Made by a program: the position numbers and the translations under genes
Notes under the pieces: model-generated
The model's input: the letters and a program-made list of their open reading frames with translations, nothing else
Told to the model about the DNA's origin: nothing
The model's database searches: none
From: Crocinitomicaceae bacterium
Lineage (GTDB): Bacteria; Bacteroidota; Bacteroidia; Flavobacteriales_D; Crocinitomicaceae
NCBI GenBank assembly: GCA_021325675.1
Contig: JAJTCM010000010.1
Coordinates: 1 to 64,000, forward strand
Length of the DNA: 64,000 bases
Direction of reading: 5' to 3'
Shown here: positions 9,854 to 16,933 of the stretch, piece by piece
Position numbering within the stretch: position 1 is the first letter of the stretch
How the letters are laid out: every line of letters starts with the position of its first letter

Positions 9854-10240
9854 TTAACGTTTGGAGAACTGGAATTTCTTACGAGCTTTCGGTTGTCCCG
9901 GTTTTTTACGCTCTACCATTCTCGGGTCACGTGTCATCAAACCGTCAGCCTTCAAAACCGGCTTCATGTCTTCTGAGATTTTCACGAGTGCCCTTGAGAT
10001 CCCTAAACGGATTGCTTCTGCCTGTCCGTTGATCCCGCCGCCCATTACGTTTACTTTAACATCGTACTGACCTACAGTTTCTGTTAAGTTGAAAGGCTGC
10101 TGAATTTTAGACTGAAGCATAGCTACCGGAAAGAACTCCTTGTAATCTTTGTTATTTACGGTCACGCTGCCTGAACCTTTCTGAAGGTATACACGGGCAA
10201 CTGAAGTTTTTCTTCTTCCTAATGTGTTGATAATTTCCAT
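9854..10240 (-). CDS. rpsI: 30S ribosomal protein S9
   Basis: 128 aa from the ATG at 10240 (MEIINTLGRRKTSVARVYL), which matches the usual S9 start. An in-frame ATG six codons upstream (10258) would overlap the rplM end and add a non-conserved MTHSNS. The core has GGGINGQAEAIRLGISRALV, and the C-terminus KPGQPKARKKFQFSKR is the basic S9 tail that reaches the P-site, with the conserved terminal Lys-Arg. The start lies one base after the rplM stop, so L13 and S9 are almost certainly translationally coupled. Confidence 0.97.
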   Translation of the reverse strand: MEIINTLGRRKTSVARVYLQKGSGSVTVNNKDYKEFFPVAMLQSKIQQPFNLTETVGQYDVKVNVMGGGINGQAEAIRLGISRALVKISEDMKPVLKADGLMTRDPRMVERKKPGQPKARKKFQFSKR

Positions 10241-10241
10241 A

Positions 10242-10697
10242 CTATTTGAATGAGTCAAGGTTCATAACTACCGGCTTTTGAGCCTCTTGTTTGTGTTCTG
10301 TACCAACATACACTTTCAGGTTCGTAAACAAGTGACGACCCAAAGTGTTCTTTGGCAACATTCCTTTCACCGCTTTCTCGATCAAACGCTGAGGATGTTT
10401 CTGCAACATTTCCTGAGCTGTTAACGAACGCTGACCACCCGGGTAGCCTGTGTAACGCACATACTCTTTGTTCTCAAGCTTCGTTCCTGAAAACGAAACC
10501 TTTTCTGCATTGATAATAATTACATTATCTCCGCAATCTGCATGGGGAGTGAAGTTCACTTTGTGTTTACCACGAATGATCTTCGCCACCTTGCTCGCTA
10601 AACGACCAACAGTCTGGCCTTCAGCATCCACTAACACCCACTTCTTTCCAGAAGTTTCTTTGTTACCGGAAACGGTTTTGTAACTTAATGTATCCAC
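10242..10697 (-). CDS. rplM: 50S ribosomal protein L13
   Basis: 151 aa, the standard length. Conserved blocks are [51 protein letters not shown] and [20 protein letters not shown]. It is the first gene of the rplM-rpsI-rpsB-tsf operon, with a well-formed Bacteroidota promoter about 45 bp upstream (10743-10773). Confidence 0.98.
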   Translation of the reverse strand: MDTLSYKTVSGNKETSGKKWVLVDAEGQTVGRLASKVAKIIRGKHKVNFTPHADCGDNVIIINAEKVSFSGTKLENKEYVRYTGYPGGQRSLTAQEMLQKHPQRLIEKAVKGMLPKNTLGRHLFTNLKVYVGTEHKQEAQKPVVMNLDSFK

Positions 10698-10742
10698 AAT
10701 AAATTTTAATTAAAATAAGACAATATCCCTAATTTGGGGGTG

Positions 10743-10773
10743 CAAATGTACAAAATTTATTTTTATAAACAAA
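10743..10773 (-). promoter_or_regulatory. Promoter of the rplM-rpsI-rpsB-tsf operon
   Basis: On the minus strand, TTTG (10770-10773) is followed after 19 bases by TACATTTG (10743-10750). This matches the Bacteroidota sigma-A consensus TTTG...TAnnTTTG. The predicted start of transcription gives a leader of roughly 35-40 nt before the rplM ATG. Confidence 0.75.
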
Positions 10774-10804
10774 TCTTTTTGCGGAAATGTTGAATATATG
10801 AGCA

Positions 10805-10866
10805 ATGAATTATGAATGCCGGGGCTTGAATGTATTTCAATTCATTATTCAACGTTCATAATTCAT
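10805..10866. repeat. Intergenic inverted repeat
   Basis: ATGAATTATGAA (10805-10816) and TTCATAATTCAT (10855-10866) are perfect 12-bp arms around a 38-base spacer that itself contains related words (TTCAATTCATTATTCA). It sits just after the crotonase stop on the minus strand and upstream of the rplM promoter. There is no T-run. Its low-complexity palindromic style resembles the patch at 8897-8929. Confidence 0.6.
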
Positions 10867-10874
10867 CCCTAAAG

Positions 10875-11648
10875 CTATGCTTTCTTAAACTGGTTGATGG
10901 CGTTTACCGTAAAATCGGATAAAACGAGCTTTCCGCTCATTCCTGCACGCTCAGCCAAAAGCTCGTCCCAGTGCTCGGTTCCCTGCCAGAATACGCTTTT
11001 CAGCATGCTCATCGCTTCGGGATTGGAGCTTGCCAGGCGTTTTACGAGCGCATCGATTTCTTCGTCCATTTCTTCCGTTTCATCAAACACCTCGGTATAC
11101 AAGCCTTTACGTTTGGCCCAGTCTGCGCTTTTCCATTCGCTTGCATTGATTGCCAGCTGGCTCATGGCTGAAAGTCCCATCTTGCGCTCAACAGCAGGCC
11201 CAACCACGAACGGGCCGATCCCAACTGCCAGCTCGGATAATTTTACGTCAGCGTTTTTTGTAGCAAAGCAATAATCAACAGCCGAAGCCATTCCTACCCC
11301 GCCGCCAACGGCTTTACCTTGTACACGGCCAATAATAAACTTCGGGCATTTGCGGCATGCGTTGATTACTTTGGCAAAACCTGAAAAGAAATTCTTCCCT
11401 GTTTCGAGGTCTTTGATGGAAATCAGCTCGTCGAAGCTTGCCCCGGCACAAAAGGCTTTTTCACCGGCCGATTTCAAGATAATCACTTTCACCTCTTCGT
11501 TTTTACCAAGAGCTGTAATCGTATCCGCCAGTTTCTGAAGGATTTTTCCCGGCAGGGAATTACTCATCGGATGACCGAATTCAACAGTGGCTATCCCTTT
11601 ATCATTGATTTCGTATTCAACGTGGCCCTGGTTAATTGCGTCAGACAT
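10875..11648 (-). CDS. Enoyl-CoA hydratase/isomerase (crotonase) family protein
   Basis: 257 aa, standard crotonase length. The first oxyanion-hole region is KAFCAGASFDEL (about residues 64-75). The second is VQGKAVGGGVGMASAVDYCFA. Classical hydratases have two catalytic glutamates; here the first position (GGGxE) is Gly in GGGVGM, while the second, in KLSELAVGIGP, is kept. That pattern suggests an isomerase, hydrolase or other single-Glu activity rather than a standard enoyl-CoA hydratase. Exact substrate unknown. The gene has its own upstream region with a TATCTTTG (-7-like) at 11733-11740 and no operon partner. Confidence 0.85.
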   Translation of the reverse strand: MSDAINQGHVEYEINDKGIATVEFGHPMSNSLPGKILQKLADTITALGKNEEVKVIILKSAGEKAFCAGASFDELISIKDLETGKNFFSGFAKVINACRKCPKFIIGRVQGKAVGGGVGMASAVDYCFATKNADVKLSELAVGIGPFVVGPAVERKMGLSAMSQLAINASEWKSADWAKRKGLYTEVFDETEEMDEEIDALVKRLASSNPEAMSMLKSVFWQGTEHWDELLAERAGMSGKLVLSDFTVNAINQFKKA

Positions 11649-11808
11649 ATTTTATTCGTTTTGTTTTATTAAAGCGGCATTATTTACTGGCCTGAGCACA
11701 GGAATTCCAGGCGCCTGATCCGGAAAACAGGGCAAAGATAATCATTTGGGCCAAAAAATAAACAGCGCGACACAAGCGGTTGAAAATTACCGCAAGAAAA
11801 AGACCGGT

Positions 11809-12447
11809 TTAGTTGTCCTTCTTGTAATCAGGGTTGTAAGGCTTTTTATCCGGGTCATACGGTTTTTTGTAGTCCGGGTTGTAAGGCTTCCTGTCAGGAT
11901 CGTAAGGCTTTTTGTAATTTGGATCGTACGGTTTTTTGTCAGGATCGTAAGGGCGCTTGTAATTCGGATCGTACGGTTTTTTGTAATCCGGGTTATAAGG
12001 TTTCTTGTCCGGGTCGTAAGGTCTCTTGTTGTTGGGGTCATACGGCTTTCTGTTCGGATCGTAAGGGCGTTTGTTTTCCGGGTTGTAAGGCTTCCTGTCC
12101 GGATCATACGGCTTTTTGTAGCCACCCTGTGCGCCGTCAGCTCTCTGGAACGGCTTTTTAATGAAAGGCTTTGCTTCCACCTCTTTTTTGGCCGGACGGT
12201 TGCTTTTCGGGGAAGCGATCTTAACATCCAGCTTTCTCCCGTTTACTTCCATGCCATTAAGCGCCTGGATCGCATTGATCGCTTCCTCGGCGCTTTCCAT
12301 CTCAACATAGCCGAAGCCCTTGGAACGTTTAGTTTGTGCATCATAGACCACGTGGGCCAAATGAACCTTCCCGAAGGAAGAAAAGGTGACGGATAAATCT
12401 TCAGAAGTTATATCCCAATCCAGGTTCGCGATAAAAATATTAGTCAT
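11809..12447 (-). CDS. RRM-domain RNA-binding protein with KPYDP repeat tail
   Basis: 212 aa from the ATG at 12447 (MTNIFIANLDWDIT); an upstream in-frame ATG at 12504 lies before the promoter and is rejected. Residues 1-80 are one RNA recognition motif: RNP2 is IFIANL, RNP1 is KGFGYVEM, and the last strand is KLDVKIAS. Short RRM proteins of this kind are common in bacteria and bind single-stranded RNA. After a basic linker the last 100 residues are about 13 copies of a 7- or 8-residue unit K-[KR]-PY-[DN]-P-x-x, which is Lys/Arg, Tyr and Pro rich and should be disordered. Such tails in RNA-binding proteins can add RNA contacts or promote condensation (inference). Its own promoter is at 12478-12507. 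Confidence 0.9.
   Translation of the reverse strand: MTNIFIANLDWDITSEDLSVTFSSFGKVHLAHVVYDAQTKRSKGFGYVEMESAEEAINAIQALNGMEVNGRKLDVKIASPKSNRPAKKEVEAKPFIKKPFQRADGAQGGYKKPYDPDRKPYNPENKRPYDPNRKPYDPNNKRPYDPDKKPYNPDYKKPYDPNYKRPYDPDKKPYDPNYKKPYDPDRKPYNPDYKKPYDPDKKPYNPDYKKDN
11818..12114 (-). repeat. Coding tandem repeat, KPYDP units in the RRM protein
   Basis: About 13 imperfect units of 21-24 bp encode KPYDPDR, KPYNPDY, RPYDPNR and variants. Pairs of units make a 45-bp higher-order period. Bases differ between copies mostly at synonymous or D/N positions, so the tract has diverged under selection for the peptide pattern rather than being a recent slippage product. Confidence 0.88.
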
Positions 12448-12477
12448 GTACGATTTGTTTTCTAAGTCAGAGTCAGA

Positions 12478-12507
12478 CAAATGTAAACAAAAAAATGGGA
12501 GCACAAA
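12478..12507 (-). promoter_or_regulatory. Promoter of the RRM protein gene
   Basis: On the minus strand, TTTG (12504-12507), an 18-base spacer, then TACATTTG (12478-12485) match the Bacteroidota consensus. The -7 box is about 30 bp before the ATG at 12447. Confidence 0.7.
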
Positions 12508-12577
12508 AATAACGGTTAAGAATTTTACGTTTTTTTTGACAAATGGCTAAAAAACGGCTATGAAGGAATTTTCTTGT

Positions 12578-12585
12578 TATTTTTG
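12578..12585 (+). promoter_or_regulatory. Possible -7 box of the SGNH-hydrolase gene
   Basis: TATTTTTG fits TAnnTTTG, but it lies only 14 bp before the ATG at 12600 and has no TTTG at the right distance. The transcript would be nearly leaderless. Weak call. Confidence 0.35.
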
Positions 12586-12599
12586 TTGAAAGTTTAAAC

Positions 12600-13592
12600 A
12601 TGCTCAAAGTACTGAAATCACTCCTTTTTACCTTGATTTTATCAGGTATTTCAGCCCAGGAAGAAACCTCTGTCCTCTTCATCGGGAACAGCTTCACATT
12701 CATGAATGCCATGCCCAGTATGTTCCGTGAAATTGCCAAAGCCAAAGGCAAAACCATTTTTGTGGACTCGATTGTGGAAGGCGGAAAAGACCTGAATTTC
12801 CACTCCGGAAGAGCGCTTACCTATGAAAAAATCCGTTCCCGGAAATGGGATTACATCATTTTACAGGCCCACAGCAATGAGCTTGCCCAGCCTGAATCCA
12901 AGATCGATAACCTTACTCTGCCTTATGCAAAACGTATCGTGGACAGCATCCGGGCAAACAGCAACTGCACGCAGCTGGTGCTTTACATGACCTGGGGTTA
13001 CAAAAACGGGAACCCGAAATGGGCGCCAATCGCCAGCTACGATTCCATGCAATACCGCATCAAAAACCAATACCTGCGGTTTGCCGACCTGCTTGACGCA
13101 CGCGTTTCACCGGTTGGGGAAGTCTGGAAAGCGATCCGCGCCAACTACAGCGGCATCAACCTTTATGACCCGGACAACCAGCATCCGAGCCTCGTTGGTT
13201 CGTATCTCTCGGCTTGTACACATTTCTCAACGATTTTCGGGGAAACGCCGCTGGGTAATCACGCCCCTATCCTGCTGGACGAAATGACCCGCCAGATTAT
13301 TGAGCTGAATGCTTCGCAGATTGTCCTGAACAACATGAACCAATGGCGCAACGTTCCCCGGAAAACTTCGCCGGAAGCAGGCTTCGACCTCGTGCTGAGC
13401 AACGATACTTTACAGGTTATAAACCGCGCCCGCAATTCCACGTGGATCGAATGGGATTTTGGCGACGGACATAAATCGGTAGAGGAAAGCCCAAGTCACT
13501 GCTACCTTTCCAAAGGGGCTTTTACGGTTACCCAAAAAGTGATGAATGCGTGTAAAACGATTGTTTATCCGAGGGAGATTTTGGTGAAATAA
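12600..13592 (+). CDS. Secreted SGNH-type hydrolase (DUF4886-like) with C-terminal PKD-like domain
   Basis: 330 aa. A signal peptide covers residues 1-19 (LLFTLILSGISAQ). Then VLFIGNSFTFMNAMP is the GxS block I of SGNH/GDSL-like hydrolases; the Ser in GNSFT is the expected nucleophile. DPDNQHPSLVGSYLSA at about 200 is the Dx(2)H block with the catalytic Asp/His. The arrangement fits the DUF4886 branch, putative esterases or carbohydrate deacetylases. Residues from about 275 (TWIEWDFGDG, then SHCYLSKGAFTVTQKV) form a PKD-like beta-sandwich. No T9SS sorting domain is visible; the chain ends YPREILVK. Substrate unknown. It converges with the FG-GAP gene across the palindromic element. Confidence 0.8.
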   Translation: MLKVLKSLLFTLILSGISAQEETSVLFIGNSFTFMNAMPSMFREIAKAKGKTIFVDSIVEGGKDLNFHSGRALTYEKIRSRKWDYIILQAHSNELAQPESKIDNLTLPYAKRIVDSIRANSNCTQLVLYMTWGYKNGNPKWAPIASYDSMQYRIKNQYLRFADLLDARVSPVGEVWKAIRANYSGINLYDPDNQHPSLVGSYLSACTHFSTIFGETPLGNHAPILLDEMTRQIIELNASQIVLNNMNQWRNVPRKTSPEAGFDLVLSNDTLQVINRARNSTWIEWDFGDGHKSVEESPSHCYLSKGAFTVTQKVMNACKTIVYPREILVK

Positions 13593-13596
13593 CTTT

Positions 13597-13740
13597 TTTA
13601 CTTTTTGGCTTGATCCAAAAAGTAAACAAAAAGATCAAGAACGCTTTTCGAGACATTTTCTTCGAAACCCGGGTAAAAAAGCAAGCCCCGCAAGCAGGAG
13701 CCCCCACCTTGCTTTTTACCCGTATGCCGGAAAAGCGTTC
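13597..13740. repeat. Nested palindromic intergenic element
   Basis: Between two convergent genes lie two structures. First, TTTACTTTTTGG (13597-13608) pairs perfectly with CCAAAAAGTAAA (13615-13626) across the loop CTTGAT. Second, GAACGCTTTTC (13639-13649) pairs perfectly with GAAAAGCGTTC (13730-13740), and inside it CGGGTAAAAAAGCAAG (13670-13685) pairs with CTTGCTTTTTACCCG (13708-13722) with one bulged A. The long, nested, GC/AT-alternating arms are more than terminators need. It resembles the dispersed palindromic repeats with ACTTTTTGG/CCAAAAAGT cores that I recall from other Bacteroidota. Function unknown; bidirectional termination is possible. Confidence 0.8.
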
Positions 13741-13758
13741 GTTATCACCAAAACCACA

Positions 13759-16029
13759 TCATTCAGCAATAACCAGCTTCGTGCTGCCAAGGAGGTTTTG
13801 ATCTTCCCCGCGGAACAAAACGAAATAGATTCCAGGCGGTAAAGCGCCCACATCGAAAGTCAGCTGGCCGTTTCCGCTTTCCTGCTGTAAAACTGTTTGC
13901 CCAAGGGCAGAAACCAGCTCCAGGGAAATCCCTTCTTTGGAATTCAATTGAACATGAACGAGCTGCTGCGCCGGATTTGGATAAAGCCGGAAATCAAATT
14001 TTTCTTTCGCTATTTCCTTCACTTTCAGGCTTCCGTTCAGCGTATGCTCCAGGTGAAAAATACCTCCAAGATCGCCGCCTACGAATAAATCGAGGTTGCC
14101 GTCGCTGTCAATATCATTCACAAAACAAGAGCTCAGGTAATCGGTGTTAATCCCGAGGTAAGCGTTTGAGATAACATGAAAAACGGAGTCAGCGGCAAGA
14201 TTACCTTCGATCCCGTCGTAAAAACGCAGTTTCCCGTCGGCGCTCCCCAGCAAAAGCCGGACAGTATCATTGTACCTGAAGAAATGAGGCGCCGGGTAAC
14301 CGTCGGGGGTCAGCGTTGCCACGTCAATTCCTCCAAGCTTGCTGTTCTTTAATTCGAAAGACGGCTCTGAAGCCGTACCGATATTTTCATAATACACGAG
14401 CTCACCCGTTTTTTTACCGAGGATTAAATCCAACAAATTATCCCCGTTCAGATCGAAAACCTGTGGAAAACAATAATTCTGAACAGAAATCACATTCCCC
14501 ACGTTGTCGGTGTAATCCGCCACGGGAGCTGCAAAAGCAAGCGGATTGCCTGTCCCGGCCGTGTTTTCGCGGTAAATCAAGGTCCCGTCTTCCAATCCGA
14601 GGAACAAATCCTGGTCGCCATCGGTATCGATATCGCCGAAAGCCGGAACGATACGCAATCCCAGCCCGGAAGTGGATAAAGCGAGGTAATCCGACTCCAC
14701 GAAACTGAAAAAAGGCTCGCCCGGAGTGCCGGTATTGCGGTAATGATAAAACACGCTTTCTTTCGACAGCTGTTCTTTGTACCTGAAAAATTCAGCTACC
14801 AGCAAATCCTGCAGCCCATCGTCGTTTTGGTCAACAAAAACCGGGATTGAGCCTGTACCGGTTTCGATCATGTCTTCCTGGAAATAGCTTTTCGAGCGGA
14901 AAGAAAACACCGGCTGGGCGTTTGAGCCCGTATTTTCATAAAAATAAATACTTTTTTCGTTGTGGGAAATCCCTTTCGCGTTCGGACAAACCACGAGGTC
15001 TTTGATCCCGTCCAGGTTGGCATCGACATAAAACGCCGCCGGAAAAACAGAAACATTAGCAGGTGTCGTATTACTCGGGAAAGCTTCATCCATGGCGTTC
15101 ATCGCCGAATTGGTATTGGGTTCCGTTCCGCCGTTTGTCAGCAAAACAAGGTTTCCCAGGTTCACGTCGCCAATTATGAGATCGTAAACGCCTGAATTGT
15201 CGTAATCCAGCGCGAGCACCGTTGAACCGGCATGACGAAGCGGCGCATTTAATGCAAACTCCTTGACAGGCCCGTCATTTGGCTGCAACTGCGGATTGGG
15301 AACATTGCCGCTTCCGCAAGGGGTTTCTGTGGAATTCAAGACGATCTCGCTTGTGATTGCATCTTCCGTAAACTTGCCCCAGCAGCGGTTTTTCAATATA
15401 TAGATCAATGAATCGGAATGCCCGTAAAGCTCCTGGCTCTGGTTTTGGTGATATTCCATTCGTTCACCTGCAATGTCAAAGGTCAGAATGTCTATATCAC
15501 CGTCAAAATCAATATCTGCATACGCCGGGATATCGCTTGAGCTGACGTACAGATTATCGATATCGCCGTCATAGTCGGAATTCAGCACTTCCGAAGCGAG
15601 CTCCCAGCTTAAACCGGTTTGGAAAGAGCCCGTATTGCGGTACACTTTTACACCGCCAATCCCATAGGTAAAAATGTCTTTGCGGCCATCGTTGTCGTAA
15701 TCCACGAGGGCTACGCGGTTTTTCAGATCGGAAGGAAAATGGTTCTTCGCATTGTGCAGCTGTTTGTAGGCTGGCTGCCCGTTTTCCGTTACCTGGCGCA
15801 GTACCCTGATATTGTCGTGGCTGCGGTCAAAGAAAAACAAATCGGCATCACCGTCAAAATCGAAATCGAAATCGGATAACTGTACGTAGTTGAAACCGCC
15901 GCCCCAGGGATAAAGCAATGTATCCAGGCCTTTTCTGACGGGAATGGAATCATTGAAATCAAAATTAAACTGGGCAGACGCGCTGATCCAAAAGCACAAA
16001 AAACTGAAGGCAAGGTATGCTTTTTTCAT
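13759..16029 (-). CDS. Secreted FG-GAP/VCBS-repeat protein with T9SS sorting domain
   Basis: 756 aa. Signal peptide MKKAYLAFSFLCFWISASAQ. The body is made of Asp-rich FG-GAP/VCBS repeats, each with a calcium-binding loop: FDFDGDADLFFFD, DYDNDGRKDIF, DFDGDIDIL, DQNDDGLQDLLV, DTDGDQDLFLG, DLNGDNLLDLILG and DSDGNLDLFVGG. These build a beta-propeller like that of integrin alpha subunits. The C-terminus (FRLYPNPAQQLVHVQL, ending GIYFVLFRG and STKLVIAE) is a type A T9SS sorting domain, so the protein should be exported through the outer membrane and anchored or released. Ligand unknown. It stands alone, 52 bp after xth. Confidence 0.93.
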   Translation of the reverse strand: MKKAYLAFSFLCFWISASAQFNFDFNDSIPVRKGLDTLLYPWGGGFNYVQLSDFDFDFDGDADLFFFDRSHDNIRVLRQVTENGQPAYKQLHNAKNHFPSDLKNRVALVDYDNDGRKDIFTYGIGGVKVYRNTGSFQTGLSWELASEVLNSDYDGDIDNLYVSSSDIPAYADIDFDGDIDILTFDIAGERMEYHQNQSQELYGHSDSLIYILKNRCWGKFTEDAITSEIVLNSTETPCGSGNVPNPQLQPNDGPVKEFALNAPLRHAGSTVLALDYDNSGVYDLIIGDVNLGNLVLLTNGGTEPNTNSAMNAMDEAFPSNTTPANVSVFPAAFYVDANLDGIKDLVVCPNAKGISHNEKSIYFYENTGSNAQPVFSFRSKSYFQEDMIETGTGSIPVFVDQNDDGLQDLLVAEFFRYKEQLSKESVFYHYRNTGTPGEPFFSFVESDYLALSTSGLGLRIVPAFGDIDTDGDQDLFLGLEDGTLIYRENTAGTGNPLAFAAPVADYTDNVGNVISVQNYCFPQVFDLNGDNLLDLILGKKTGELVYYENIGTASEPSFELKNSKLGGIDVATLTPDGYPAPHFFRYNDTVRLLLGSADGKLRFYDGIEGNLAADSVFHVISNAYLGINTDYLSSCFVNDIDSDGNLDLFVGGDLGGIFHLEHTLNGSLKVKEIAKEKFDFRLYPNPAQQLVHVQLNSKEGISLELVSALGQTVLQQESGNGQLTFDVGALPPGIYFVLFRGEDQNLLGSTKLVIAE

Positions 16030-16081
16030 TCCTGGTTAATTGATTTACTAATATAACGGATAAATCCGGAAAAAGTAAGCT

Positions 16082-16843
16082 TTAATTCAATTCGATACCA
16101 ACGGGGCAGTGATCCGAGCCCATAATTTCATTTAAAATAAAGGCATCTTTGATGTTCGGCAAAAAGGATTTAGAGCTTAAAAAATAATCGATCCTCCAGC
16201 CAACGTTCTTCTGTCTTGCGCCTGCGCGGTAGCTCCACCAGGAATATTTGATCACCTCGGGATAAAAATGACGGAAAGTATCGTATAATTCTTCGTTGTG
16301 GTAATTGTTCATACCATCAATTTCCTGCTGCATATAACCGGCGGATTTGTTGTAATTCGGCTTGGCATTTTTCAGGTCGATGTCCTTGTGGGCCACGTTG
16401 AAATCCCCGCAGACAAGCACCGGCTTTTTGCTTTCAAGCTTTTTGAGGTACATCAGGAAATCCGCATCCCAGGTTTGCCTGTATGCCAGACGTGCCAGCT
16501 CGCTCCCGGAATTCGGAACGTAAACGTTTACGAGGTAGAAATTTTCATATTCGGCACAGATAACACGGCCTTCGTTATCATGCTCGGCAACGCCCATATC
16601 AAACACCACGCTTATCGGCATAATTTTCGTGAGAATGGCCGTCCCGGAATAACCTTTGCGTTCCGCTTCGTTGGCGTACACATGATATTCCGTCAGCGGC
16701 TTCGCAATTTCCATTACCTGCTCCACGCTTGCCTTGGTTTCCTGCAGGCAAAGAATATCGGGGTTCATGATTTTCACATCATCATAAAAAGTCTTCTGCC
16801 CGATCGCCCGGATCCCGTTTACATTAAAAGAAATAAGCTTCAT
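16082..16843 (-). CDS. xth: Exodeoxyribonuclease III family (AP endonuclease)
   Basis: 253 aa, standard length. This DNA-repair nuclease cuts at abasic sites and removes 3'-blocking groups. Signatures are MKLISFNVNGIRA at the start, LCLQETK with catalytic Glu35, YVPNSG, the catalytic GDFNVAH, WRIDYFL and the terminal GSDHCPVGI with the Asp-His pair. All key residues are present. It is divergent from the ThuA/DJ-1 gene; a TATTTTTG -7-like box on the minus strand at 16868-16875 lies 25 bp upstream. Confidence 0.96.
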   Translation of the reverse strand: MKLISFNVNGIRAIGQKTFYDDVKIMNPDILCLQETKASVEQVMEIAKPLTEYHVYANEAERKGYSGTAILTKIMPISVVFDMGVAEHDNEGRVICAEYENFYLVNVYVPNSGSELARLAYRQTWDADFLMYLKKLESKKPVLVCGDFNVAHKDIDLKNAKPNYNKSAGYMQQEIDGMNNYHNEELYDTFRHFYPEVIKYSWWSYRAGARQKNVGWRIDYFLSSKSFLPNIKDAFILNEIMGSDHCPVGIELN

Positions 16844-16883
16844 TTCTGTTCCGAATTAATTTGAAAACAAAAATAGAAATTTA

Positions 16884-16912
16884 TTTGATTCCGGATATTT
16901 TTTCTATATTTA
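16884..16912 (+). promoter_or_regulatory. Possible promoter of the DJ-1/ThuA gene
   Basis: TTTG (16884-16887), 17 bases, then TATATTTA (16905-16912, one base off TAnnTTTG). The ATG at 16934 is 22 bp further on. Confidence 0.45.
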
Positions 16913-16933
16913 CCTGAAGACTAATTTCACGGC

